Shown here: one piece after another, positions 11,690 through 23,062 of the stretch
How positions within the stretch are numbered: the stretch's first letter is position 1
How the letters are laid out: every line of letters begins with the position of its first letter
The notes under the pieces: model-generated
Databases searched by the model: none
What the model was told of the DNA's origin: nothing
The model's input: the letters and a program-made list of their open reading frames with translations, nothing else
Source of the DNA: Anisus vortex
Taxonomy: Eukaryota > Mollusca > Gastropoda > Planorbidae
DNA: 64,000 nt
NCBI GenBank assembly: GCA_949126835.1
Contig: OX421506.1
Location: 29,370,441 to 29,434,440, forward strand
Reading direction: 5' to 3'
Translations under genes and position numbers: made by a program

Positions 11690-12220
11690 TAGGTACTAAT
11701 CTTTATAAAATAGCCTATGTCGCACGGATAACAAATAAAAAAAAATCGAGCACACTTATTTAGACATTTATTCTCAGCAACATATATAGTACTTGTAACA
11801 ATAACTAATAAAACATAACACACACCATTTACAAAGAAAAATAAATAAAATAATGAAAATCTTTGACTACGAAAATAAAATACGCAATAAAACGTATCAT
11901 ATTTTCTATCAAATTAAATATATTATTCAACACATTGCCTAGAAGATTTAAACCAAATTCAATTCAGATAAATTTATTTCATAATAATTCGCTTTTAAAG
12001 TTTAAGCATGAATTATTATGAATTTTAAGTCTTAAACTAAACCAAAAATGGAACTTTATTCAAACAAATATCACAAAAAAAGAAAATATCAAATTGTAGC
12101 CTATATCATATTAAATTTTATGTTAGGCCCAATAGTTATTTTATTTAAGAACTGATTCAATCCAAGTAGGCCTATAGGGTACAATTAAAACGAAATAGTA
12201 AACCTAGATTAGAAGAATTT
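11690..12220. other. AT-rich intergenic DNA
   Basis: I see no gene here. It borders the hAT transposase relic. Confidence 0.35.
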
Positions 12221-12227
12221 CTTTCTA

Positions 12228-12745
12228 AACTTTTTCACACATAATTCTTCTATAAGTTCATCAAAATCTATTTCTCTGTATTTTCGATACACAAAATACT
12301 CAATGCAGACAACCTCGTCTGGGTCATTGTGCTTCTGAATTAATTTTCGATATTTTAAAGTCTCGAAAATGACCTTTCTTTAGTACAATTAGTGGTAATT
12401 AAACTGAAAAACAGCCGTAAGGTTTATTACACATTGGGGAAAGGCCACTTGAATTTTTTCTTTGAATATGGCCTATTATTTGATACAATTCTGTAGGCGA
12501 CAATGTGGATTTTGAAGACTTAATGCTTTTGTCTCACATATATGTGGAAATGAAATAGTTCTTCCGTAAGATTTTGGTTGACATCTTCTGGGTATTCTTG
12601 CATTAACAGCTCAACATTTCTTTGAAGTTCTACATTTGATAATGTAAGATCGGCAAGAAAAGAAAATATTTTCTCTATATCATCATAAACAGAAGCTCTT
12701 CTACCTTAATTTGATTCGAGTGCTTCTAATATAGTAATAAATTAT
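12228..12745 (-). pseudogene. hAT-family transposase C-terminal fragment, frameshifted
   Basis: Minus-strand translation in changing frames gives IFSFLADLTLSNVELQRN with a following EELFHF segment (about 12540-12690). Further 3' come RLSALSILCIEN and DFDELIEE (about 12240-12330). The last block matches the end of the hAT dimerisation domain, where a hydrophobic L-S-x-L-x-I-E-N is followed by D-F-D-x-L-I. Stops and a frameshift separate the blocks, so it is a dead copy. It abuts the hAT-type element starting at 12786. Confidence 0.55.
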
Positions 12746-12785
12746 TTAATCCTAAATTTATCCTTTGAAGAGAGTTCGTCTAAAG

Positions 12786-13545
12786 CATAGGTTCTCAACG
12801 GGGGCGATATCGCCCCCCAGGGGGCGATGAGAAGCTTTAGGGGGGCGATAACATTCCCGGGGGCGATTGGGGGGCGATGAAGGGCAAGTGGGCGGTACAA
12901 ACGTACCTGCGATAATTTCAACACCTCAGCTATTTGAATCGATTAGCTTTTGGATAAAATATGATGTAAACGCAAGTGCTACTAAATATCTGATATCCCC
13001 CAACAGTAGGCATACATATTATTGAACAAATAAGAATCGCAATAACTTTTCGATGAAGTAGGGGTTAGTATATGGCAAATATGGTATGCGGCCTTCTCGT
13101 CTTATGGTTGGTTCACCGGACTGTCGCCTCAACCACTGATTGGCCTTAACATCTGCAAATATTACTCTTTTGCCCTGTTAGTTTTACCGAGATGTCCTTA
13201 AATGCGTTTGAAGCCTTCGTAAAGAGGTAACCACAATAGCTCAGAATAGCTATGCGGTATAGATACCTAGTAATTATACAAACTGGGTAGTTATTGTAAT
13301 GATTAAAAATATTCATATAAATTCTTTAGTCATACAATACTTATATAATTTTCAAATAATTTGTTTACAGTTCTATCATATCATTTCAAAGTTATAAATG
13401 CAAGCCCATTAGTTTTTTATAAAAGAAAAAAAAATTGAAATATTACCTCAAATGAAAAGTGTTAATTATCTCCCTTTAATCAACATGCTATTTAATTTAA
13501 ATAGCATAGGTGTTCAAATTATTTAAAGTTCGGTCGTACCGCCCA
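12786..13545. mobile_element. Nonautonomous hAT element, related to the one at 54.1-60.7 kb
   Basis: It starts with CATAGGTTCTCAACGGGGG, the same end as the 60721 terminus read on the minus strand. 12786-13200 matches the reverse complement of about 60290-60721, and 13230-13500 matches the reverse complement of about 54490-54740. The 5.5-kb insert of the larger copy is absent. The far terminus is not clear, so the end coordinate is approximate. Confidence 0.6.
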
Positions 13546-14575
13546 CTTGAAATTTACAACGATGACACATTATGGAAACAAAGAAATAATCATTAAATTG
13601 TATCAAAACAAGTCTGTTTTAACAGAGTAGATGATTTCAACAGAGTTCCGAATCGGAGTGTTTGGACATAGGCTATAACTATTCGTAAAATCCAGGTTCG
13701 AACCAAATAGTAGCGGCAACTTCAGAGTTTTGCTATTTTATGCAAAGCTTATTCGTCTAATAATATCCCTATTACACCCCCAACATGTCTGGTTATGCAC
13801 CTAATGGTAATAAAAACGGTAGTTAGGGCTTTGATCAAGTCTAGATTTTATGAAGTATAATGTTTGGCATTTGTTGAACTAGACTATAAAAATTATAATG
13901 TTTTCTTTGTGTAAATATTTGTGTAGGCTTACGCATTCTTTGCCGAGGCCCACAGTTCTTTAAAAAAAAAACGGAATATTCGATCGAGGCGAATGTTCGA
14001 AGTGATTTCTGGTTAACTACTATACAAAATAGTCTATAGGCTGTGTCAACTTATCTATATTTGTTGGTAATCGATAATGTCATTTTTAAATTGATAGTTA
14101 TTGTTTTCAAGTTTTATCTTCAATAACCAAAATTATTGCCTTAAAGGAAAACGTCCACCTCTTTTCCAAATGTGTTACGATTTCTTTATCTATAAGGTGT
14201 GTTCTTTTATTTTCAATACAAACGAGGCCGATGTGCATAAGAATATTGTTTCAATTTGAGGCACGTTGCGGGCATCCAGTGGTAAACAAAAGGCATGGAT
14301 TAGGACAAAGGGGCATAATTATAATTGAACTAATGCAGAGATGCTTACATGGTGCTGTTAAATCTAATTCTGGTCCAAACATATTTTATTACTTGTTCTT
14401 TGGTAAATTAAAATTTAAAAAAAAAAAATTCCTGACCAAAAATCGTGCACTGTTTGCACCCAACCACTTCGCCCTCCTAAATAAATATCTAACAAAAATA
14501 TTTGTTAAGCGCACTGAGCATGATACATGCAATAGTATAGAAAAATGCGCTATATAAACAATGAATATTATTATT
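13546..14575. other. AT-rich intergenic DNA with a LINE-type 3' end
   Basis: GCACTGAGCATG...GCGCTATATAA at about 14510-14557 resembles the tail of the LINE fragment at 44.95-45.05 kb. Nothing else was recognised. Confidence 0.35.
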
Positions 14576-14577
14576 GT

Positions 14578-15935
14578 GTAGTAAGAGCATCCCAACCAAA
14601 TTTTAACTTAGTAGATAAGATAAGGTACATTTATTGATCCAAACCAATGGAAATTTGTCTTGATTGCATATGTTTTGTCTTTAAGCATATTTTAAACAAT
14701 ATAAAAGTATTATTTTTACTCAAGCACAAAAATATAAGCTTACTTATAAAAATAGACATGCACGCAAATCCATCTGTCTTAGAGGATTAAGTAGGAGCAT
14801 TCCAACCAAATGTAAACCCAGTAGATCCATCTGTCGTAATGGATGATGTCGGATCAGCAGAACCAAATGTAAACCCAGTAGATCCATCTGTCTTAGATGA
14901 TGATGTCGGAGCAGCAGAACCAAATGTAAACCCAGTAGATCCATCTGTCTTAGATGATGATGTCAGAGCAGCAGAACCAAATGTAAACCCAGTAGATCCA
15001 TCTGTCTTAGATGATGATGTCAGAGCAGCAGAACCAAATGTAAACCCAGTAGATCCATCTGTCTTAGATGATGATGTCAGAGCAGCAGAACCAAATGTAA
15101 ACCCAGTAGATCCATCTGTCTTAGATGATGATGTCAGAGCAGCAGAACCAAATGTAAACCCAGTAGATCCATCTGTCTTAGAGGATGATGTCAGAGCAGC
15201 AGAACCAAATGTAAACCCAGTAGATCCATATGTCTTAGATGATGATGTCAGAGCAGCAGAACCAAATGTAAACCCAGTAGATCCATCTGTCTTAGATGAT
15301 GATGTCAGAGCAGCAGAACCAAATGTAAACCCAGTAGATCCATCTGTCTTAGATGATGATGTCAGAGCAGCAGAACCAAATGTAAACCCAGTAGATCCAT
15401 CTGTCTTAGATGATGATGTCAGAGCAGCAGAACCAAATGTAAACCCAGTAGATCCATCTGTCTTAGATGATGATGTCAGAGCAGCAGAACCAAATGTAAA
15501 CCCAGTAGATCCATCTGTCTTAGATGATGATGTCAGAGCAGCAGAACCAAATGTAAACCCAGTAGATCCATCTGTCTTAGATGATGATGTCAGAGCAGCA
15601 GAACCAAATGTAAACCCAGTAGATCCATCTGTCTTAGATGATGATGTCAGAGCAGCAGAACCAAATGTAAACCCAGTAGATCCATCTGTCTTAGATGATG
15701 ATGTCAGAGCAGCAGAACCAAATGTAAACCCAGTAGATCCATCTGTCTTAGATGATGATGTCAGAGCAGCAGAACCAAATGTAAACCCAGTAGATCCATC
15801 TGTCTTAGATGATGATGTCAGAGCAGCAGAACCAAATGTAAACCCAGTAGATCCATCTGTCTTAGAGGATGATGTCAGAGCAGCAGAACCAAATGTAAAC
15901 CCAGTAGATCCATCTGTCGTAGATGATGGTGTAAA
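14578..15935. repeat. 57-bp tandem repeat array, about 20 copies
   Basis: The unit begins GATCCATCTGTCTTAGATGA and ends AACCCAGTA. Copies between about 14870 and 15900 are almost identical, while copies at both edges are diverged (14578-14615, 14765-14870, 15900-16000). That fits unequal exchange in the centre. Because 57 is a multiple of three, both strands are open: plus 14839-16044 (401 codons, acidic repeat DDDVRAAEPNVNPVDPSVL) and minus 14787-16028 (413 codons, Ser/Thr/Gly-rich). No splice or promoter context supports either as a gene. The left edge copy has an in-frame TAA on the plus strand. Confidence 0.85.
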
Positions 15936-16084
15936 AGCAGCAGATTTAAATTTGAACCCAGATGATCTATTTTTCGTATATGGTGAAGTAAGAGCTGCAA
16001 AAAAAAATGTTAGCCCCTTTAATACCAACTGTTGTATAGGATGAATAGTTGCATATTGAATGAGGCACCTTACACACCGGTATA

Positions 16085-16290
16085 AATGCGGCAGAGGGTA
16101 AACTTCGCCTTATGGCGGAGGCTAAACAAGCAGCGAAGAAAAGTAGGCTGCCCCTAACAATCTCCAACGGTCCATCTTTCAAGTGCCAGAGATGTGACAG
16201 AGCCTGTCTCTCAATGATAGGTCTCCACAGACACAGTCAATTTTGCAGGGCTGGCCGAATCACAGGAGCGCAAATCTAATCGTCTTTTGA
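16085..16290 (+). mobile_element. LINE 3' tail, short 5'-truncated copy
   Basis: The translation has the segment FKCQRCDRACLSMIGLHRHS, the same zinc-binding tail type as at 11.5 kb. It is followed by TTTGAGACTATGGAGCCAATGATGATGATA and an AT microsatellite (16313-16360). Confidence 0.65.
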
Positions 16291-16521
16291 GACTATGGAG
16301 CCAATGATGATGATATATATATATATATATAAATATATATATATGTGTGTATATATATATATGTACAGCACATGTTTAATATATCTTTATGTATATCGCA
16401 TTAAACATAATTCTAAAGATTGTCATATATGATAAATTGAAATGGAATTTCAAAATTAAGTGTATAAAGTTTTTACTGTAAATCTATTTCTTTATCTTTT
16501 TTTTTATAAGACACAACTTAC

Positions 16522-16584
16522 ATAGTTCTTTTGTTAGTCGTTTTATCTCATCTTGCTGTTTGAAAGTAAGCTGGTGTTCTTTTT
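16522..16584 (-). CDS. Coiled-coil gene, candidate exon
   Basis: The translation KEHQLTFKQQDEIKRLTKEL lies between a TTCTGTTAG acceptor and a GTAAGT donor. No further exon was found downstream in the repeat-rich DNA. Confidence 0.35.
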
Positions 16585-19500
16585 CTAACAGAAAACAACG
16601 TTAGATATTAATAATTAATTATTTCAATTATACCTGTTGTCCATAAATAAAATGAATTAGTATCATAAGCCAAAATTCTATTATTGACTACAATATAAAT
16701 GAACTTAAGCTAACAGCGTCATAAAACATTTTGCATCATCATTTTTAACGCCAAGTGACAAAGAAATCAAAATAAATTTATATTAAATAAAAGAGATAAA
16801 TAAAGTAAAGGTAGAAAACCAATTTAAAAGCAAACAACGCATCTATCCAGATGAAATACCAGCAAGACTTTCTTATAGAACTAAATAATGAACAATCCAT
16901 TCCTTAAAATACTTTTTCAGGCCTCTCTGAACCAGGGCAAAGTGACCACAGATTGAAAACTAGTCAATGTAACCCGCTTTAAAAAAGGAGATACATCTGA
17001 CCCTGGAAATGATGACCTTACAAGCATTACATGCAACATACTAGAACATGTATTAATATATAATAGTATAGTAATCACCTAGACAAACATAATGCATTGT
17101 ACCCACATCAACACGACAACATGGTTTTTGGAAAAAACATTATCTGGATATGTGCTATGAAACATGTTCAAAATCTGAACCATAGGTAGAAAAAGCTTGG
17201 AAAATTCTCTAGGAATGAAACGAATGCATTATGTGGGTCCCTGGGTATCATACTTGGTCTTTACTGCACCCTAGCTTTCCCTAAGTGCCAGTATAGAACC
17301 AATACACTGCCAATGTATAGCCAATGTAAAGCCATAATGCAAACAAAGTACACCCATAATGATACCGTTTCGCAGCCAATGTAATCTAATGTACAAGTAA
17401 TGTCTAGCCAATGTACGAGTAATGTATAGCCCATGTACAATTTATGTACAACCAATGTACAACTTATGTACAGCCAATGTACAGATACGGTTTTAACCTC
17501 TTTAGCTAGTGAGTTACGAGTGACACAACATTATCTTATCTTATATATTACAGACACTCCTTCTATAAAGAAGATTATCGCGTCCTACGCTCATCCGTGG
17601 TCCGAGTCTAGTCTTGCATATTTATTAATGTTTTTAAGGATGTTAATTGCTGGTTATCCTGGTTGTTCAGGTAGACCATTCTATGCCCGAATATTAAATG
17701 ATTTTTTTCTATACCGGCAAATTGTGTGTATTGGTTTAGGGTGATTTTTTAGGGTGTGTTGTCAATATCTTTAATGATGTGATGGTTAATTCTTCTCAGA
17801 CTGATTGACGTGGAAATGCCATCTCAGACAGACTTTTGTTTAGCTAAGCAGCCATCATTAGAGAATTTAATATGTGATTCTTATCCCGTAACTTTTAAAA
17901 ATATGTAGTTGCATTAATTGTATGCGCGGGTCGGATATACGTATACAAATACAATGAGTCTGATGTGGCATACGGGCAATGAGATTGAGACCTATGATGT
18001 AACGTGCAAGGTTAATAATTGGAAAATGAAACATCAGTAACAAACATCTACTGTTTTTTTTAAAGTAAGCATATCTATGAATTTGGTGGTTATTGCTTGT
18101 TATATTAATAGGCCTGTACATGTATATAAAACAAACAAAAATCTAAATGTAACCTACTTAATGCATCAGTCAGTTGAATTACTTCTTTCTTCAGAGCCTC
18201 AGCACTGTCTTTATCTTAAAATAAAAACATTAACTTTAAGCCAAGTATTAATCATCCTAGCAATTATATTTTATTTGTGCTTTAAAATGTTCTAAGATAT
18301 TCTTCACTATCTTTCTTTTTCTGTTTAATTTAAACCTATTAGTATTTCGTTACTCTGCACAGTTGAATATATATATCTAATGAAGAGAATAGAAAACTAA
18401 TGTCACCTACCTATCAAATTTGATTGCTCTAAATCAATGTAAACCTTTCTAGCGATATTCTGTATCTGTAGAGAAGTTAAAACAACCTAAATCTTTTAAA
18501 AATTTTATTACAGAAGATTATATTATATTTATTAAAAGTTAAACAAAGTATTATGACCTATTCCTACTAGAAATACAGTGAAAAAAAAAGAATTCCTCCA
18601 ACTCCAAGTCTATGTTGGCCCAATGGACTAGTTAAGCAACCATTTTTTGAGGACATATCATTCATGGGGATAATGTGGCCGAATCAATGCCCAGCTCCAT
18701 TAGATTTTCCACACTTTTGACAGCTACCAATGAGATTTGGCTAGACCTACAGGTCATGACAGTAAATCCCGATGTATTACATGGATTCGAACTACTAGAG
18801 AGCCATAGGAGTGTACTGACACTTTATACCACCTAGCTGAACTAGCCTTTATTTTCCAGTATAAGTGTATTGATACCTAATCTATTACAATTACCTTTCA
18901 AACTTCATGTACCTGTTTCTCGTTCAGTTGCCTTATAAATTCAGATATTTCTTCTTCCAAAATTTGTTTAAACTCAATGTAGGTTGGATTTTCTGTTGGA
19001 TTATTAACCCATGATGTTCCTTTCTGTAACAACTAAAGAAAAGATAATGCAAGCACTATAATAGAAGACTGTTTTACTTTTTATTTAAGCTTACCTGTGA
19101 TATATAAGCTTTTAAAATCTAGGCCATTTGCTTACCTTTCTAAGCCAACTTCTTTAGCTAAGCCTATTTCTCTATGCAAATGCAAGACTATTTTTGTTAT
19201 CTGAGTCAAAGTTTTCTATCCAAAAGCCATTTAATCCTATCTAAGCCAGATTTAGCTCTTTCCCTACACTGCATTAGACTAGAGCTTATGCTTATAAATT
19301 TAATATTCAACTTCAAATTCAATTTAAATTTCATTAAACAGAAGATATCCTCTTTATTTATATCATTTGAATAGCAGGATAATATTTTAAAATATTTTGT
19401 TTATTTTACGTTTTGTGTTATTGTTATTCTGGGGTTTCCTTTGTGGCTTTTTTCAAACTCTGTAGTTAGGTTGTACTCCGGGATTGGGCTGCATAGAGCC

Positions 19501-22423
19501 AGGGCTGAGTTGTGCTGAGCTGGGGCTGGCCTATGGTCCAATCTCCGCCATCCACAGAGCTCTCCAAATGGTTATGAAACTCAGTTGTGCCATTTAGTTT
19601 TTAGATTCTGGGAATACTCAGTGGAATTGTCACATCCTGGATCCACGCCCCTTCACGGCTTTACACCTATATGCATTTATGTAAGTCAACTAATTACACC
19701 TTTGTATTACTTTTTTTTTTCATACATAAAAAACATATACAGTTATTACTTACAGTATCCACTTTAACCACAAGAGTTTCTAAAGACTCCTTCATATCTT
19801 GTAAAGCTTTGAGTTTCATGGAGATGTCAATAACCTCATTCAATGTTCTCATCTAATAAAAAAAAAAGTTTATAATTATTATTTTTGGTCAAAATAAATA
19901 TTTTTTTGTATTTCTTGATTAATAATTGTATACCTATATATATATTACGCCATTTTAGGTTTTTATAGAGAAAAATTGTAAATATATATATATTATATAT
20001 ATATATATATATTACGCCATTTTAGGTCTTTATAGAAAAAAAAATCTGATAGTATATAATATCTGTATTGGAGATAAATAGCAATAATTTGAAAATAAAA
20101 ATCTATTTCTTTAAATAAAATTATGATTTTGATGCTATGTTGCCATATGGCAACAATGCGTCTAATGGTAAATCTGGTAAATCAGACTACAAGTAAAATA
20201 AAGACAAAAACAATAAAAATTATAAATGAATGATTTTTAAATAATTATTGACATAAATAAATACAATTTAATAGAGATATCTTAAAAAATAAGCATAAAC
20301 ACAATGACTTACAAATGATGCTTATAAATTATAAAAGAAAAAAAATATGGGTTAGAAGGATTATTTTAAAAAAAAAGGATGAATGTTAGAAATAATTTTT
20401 TTTTTTTTTAGATAAATCCCTCAAATACATAACCTAAACACTACAATGCTGGTGGAACTATTTAAAACAGTTTGACTTTTGATAGCTGAGATGCATAGTG
20501 TGTTTCCCAAAAGATATTTTTGAAAATTATTTTGTAATGACAATGTTTGAGAATGAGTCATGGGTGGACGCTAATATTGCAATCTTCAGTGATGCACTCT
20601 TAGTCTTAAAGGCCATCAAAAGTTTGGATACTTGGACAATTTAACACACTTGTATGCTACTGATCATTTCAAACATTATCCTACGATACAGGGTGGCAGT
20701 GACTCTCAAGTGGATACTCGGGATACAAACAATGCTCATTGGAGAGTTCCTGTTGGTCAAATCATCTTTGACTGAACAGTACTATAAGTAGTATAAGAGC
20801 AGCAACAAATTTGAGTTGTATAAAATTATATAAAATGACCGGATCGAGCGTATCCATGGTAGAACCTCAGCAGAAGGGAACATACTACAAATGTCCAGTT
20901 TCAAAGTGGACACTGCCCAATGGGGTTATTTTGTTAGTAGGTTTAGGTCCCACCTGTAACAATTGTGGAAACTGCAGGGAAGCAGATGAAAGGGTTCAGC
21001 ACATGCTTTTTTAGAGCCCTGTCTTGCAGGAGTGGATGGACTGTACAACGGTTCATACCTTCACGGTTTTGTTTCTCCCTTGTGATATACAATGGTGTTT
21101 GCTCTCCGAGACCTAAGATTAATCTCAACTAATTTTCTCAAATTAGAGAAGTAAAAGCCAATTTCTTGACGATGCAGATATTTTTGTTTGTAGCGGAATT
21201 TCAGCATCCGAGTTTCATCTATAGCACAATCTTCTGAAGAATACTGCAGCTATTTTAAGAATCCTCAGGAATAATAAGAATGTGTAGGTCTACATCTGTA
21301 TTTTTTCTTCATACAAACTTGCTTGTGTCCATGACTGTTGTTATACAAACTGTAGAGAAAAGAATACAAAAATGAGATTAATCTACAATTTAATATAAGA
21401 CTTGTATACTATCTTAACTAACTATGGTGAACCACTATATATAAACATATATTGAGTTTGAGTATTTATATTAGATAACATTGTAAATTTAAACGTTAAT
21501 ATAATTTTAATTTGATGCAAATATAAAATTTTTAATACTTTTATAAGTTATAATTAATAATAATATGACACCAATGTAAAAAAAAAACATTCAGCAAATA
21601 GGTCATGTAAAGCAGATATAATGTAATTTTTTTTTTGTATGTTGCCATATGGCAAAAAAATATGAAACACAAATAATTTGAAATAATTTACTAGATCTAT
21701 AGGCCTATAAATTCCTATAACTATAGTGAACAAACCAGGAAAACCAGTAACTTAACATCATTTAAAACATTAATAAAAATGCAAGACAAGACTCAGACCA
21801 TGGATGAGCATAGGACGCAATAATCTTCTTTATAGGAGAAGCGTCTGTAATGTATAAGATAAGATATAGTATAGTGGCTATATTGACTATAGTCCTATGC
21901 CTAGGGGCCTACCTATAGATCATGTAAAGGAAATATATTAGGCCTATAAATTATTTTGTTGTATGTTGCCATATGGAAAAAAAAATAATTTACTACATAC
22001 TTTTCATAGCCATAGACGCACTGTTGCCATATTATGATCATATTTATATGGTCCTCATATCATGTCATGAATATGTCTATGATAGATATGATAGACAGTA
22101 GGCCTACATATAGAATGTATGCCGATATCCCGATATGATGATATGTCATAAGTCATATGGTATTATGCCTTATTAATGTTATTATGGATAGCAACATTCA
22201 ACATACGGTCATACCGTCATAAGTCATACGGCATACGGCATACGGTAGTTGTAGTCATACAAGAACATTTTCATTTTGTATATTTTTTTATCGAACTAAG
22301 ACAAGATGATAAAAACACAATAAAAGCATATATTCTATGAGTTTAAACAATAATTACAACATTCATATTTTTTAATACTAGAAATAATCAGTATTTGATA
22401 TAAAAAATACACTTGTACTTACT
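16522..22423 (-). CDS. Putative coiled-coil protein gene, incomplete model
   Basis: Several minus-strand segments have good splice sites and charged, helix-rich translations. Exon 19754-19852 begins with ATG directly after an acceptor, has 33 codons and ends at GTAAGT. Exon 18913-19032 (40 codons) follows in phase 0. Exon 18158-18214 and exon 16522-16584 join each other in phase and continue the heptad-like pattern. A strong donor at 22423 (TA|GTAAGT) could end a 5' untranslated exon. The junction between 18913 and 18214 is out of phase, so an exon is missing, the donor is wrong or the copy is broken. No catalytic domain was seen. It may be a relative of the coiled-coil tails of AIG1 proteins, which is a guess. 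Confidence 0.4.
16850..17135 (+). mobile_element. LINE reverse transcriptase fragment
   Basis: Segments such as PDEIPARL, KVTTD and FKKGDTSDPGN..L.SITCNILEH match the minus-strand LINE at 26.4-29.5 kb, but with stops and frameshifts. This is an internal RT piece (motif with GD.SDPGNYRPVSLTS in the better copy). Confidence 0.65.
17520..17700 (-). mobile_element. 5'-truncated LINE 3' end (same family as 26.4-29.5 kb)
   Basis: The sequence ATATTACAGACACTCCTTCT through CATCCGTGGTCCGAGTCTAG to the CTATGCCCGAAT end matches the 26440-26600 end of the large LINE. Confidence 0.7.
18158..18214 (-). CDS. Coiled-coil gene, candidate exon
   Basis: The translation KDSAEALKKEVIQLTDAL lies between a TTTTAAG acceptor and a GTAGGT donor. 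It joins the next exon in phase but not the previous one. Confidence 0.35.
18600..18850 (-). repeat. tRNA-like SINE, second family
   Basis: On the minus strand, AGCTAGGTGGT (box A-like) and AGTTCGAATCC (box B) are spaced as in a tRNA head. They are followed by about 170 bp of unrelated body. Confidence 0.45.
18913..19032 (-). CDS. Coiled-coil gene, second coding exon
   Basis: The exon is 120 bp, open in phase 0, and ends KQILEEEISEFIRQLNEKQ-like before a GTACAT donor. A better GTAATT donor lies 19 bp downstream but would place a TGA in frame first. Confidence 0.4.
19754..19852 (-). CDS. Coiled-coil gene, exon with candidate start codon
   Basis: The acceptor TTTATTAG is followed immediately by ATG. 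The translation starts MRTLNEVIDISMKLKALQ and stays amphipathic. The donor is GTAAGT. The exon is 99 bp, phase 0 to 0. Confidence 0.45.
20140..22030. other. Spaced copies of the palindrome TTGCCATATGGCAA
   Basis: A perfect 14-bp palindrome lies at 20140-20153 and again at 21642-21655. A partial copy is at 21966-21976 and a decayed one is near 22023, each preceded by TATG or TG. The remaining DNA from 20.0 to 22.3 kb is AT-rich, with a LINE tail at 21735-21875. No gene was recognised. Confidence 0.5.
21735..21875 (+). mobile_element. 5'-truncated LINE 3' end
   Basis: The stretch from AACCAGGAAAACCAGTAACT through CGTCTGTAATGTATAAGATAAGATA matches the 3' ends at 46.8 and 53.6 kb. Confidence 0.7.
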
Positions 22424-22605
22424 AGATGTTGCAGAAGGTTTTGTTGTCAACAATGACTAACAAATGCAAGTGCTGACCTAAATAAACAGTAGGCCTACTC
22501 GCAAAGGAAAATGTATCTAAGCTAGCAGTTAAAAATAGCAGAAAGGACAAGGGGAATCACTCTTATAATTCACTTGTAAGCGTATAATCATAATAAATAA
22601 TGAAA

Positions 22606-23062
22606 TAAAGACCAAGTGAAGAGCTTTTTATCAAAATTGAGTTAACATTTGATTTTGATAGTAAATAGTGTATTCAGTATCTGAATGTTAAAAAAAACAT
22701 TTATACAAAATATCAAAGATACATTTTAAGTAATTAGTTCAATATTTGCACTTAAATGTGTGTGTTTTTCGGAAGATTACTCCAAATCTCGTAGCCATTT
22801 GAGGTGTTTTTATTTCCGGCAATATAGGAAAGTGACGTAACATAAAGGATTCCGACTAGGAAAAATGAATATTGTCACGTGTTTTGAATCTATTGTCACA
22901 TGTTTTGAATCTTTTCTCGGTTCTTATTTTTAACAAAATGGTTAAATATAGATTTATATCGTCTATTTTTATTTATTTATTTCCCTTGTGATACGTCACT
23001 GCCGTATGAGGCTATTCCAAATCTCGTTCCTTTGAGACAAACCTCTTCACTTGGTCTTAAAT
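22606..23062. mobile_element. MITE with 16-bp terminal inverted repeats
   Basis: AAGACCAAGTGAAGAG at the left end and its inverse at the right end enclose about 440 bp without coding content. A second inner pair (CCAAATCTCGT...) supports a palindromic element. It lies just upstream of the candidate 5' exon of the coiled-coil gene. Confidence 0.55.
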
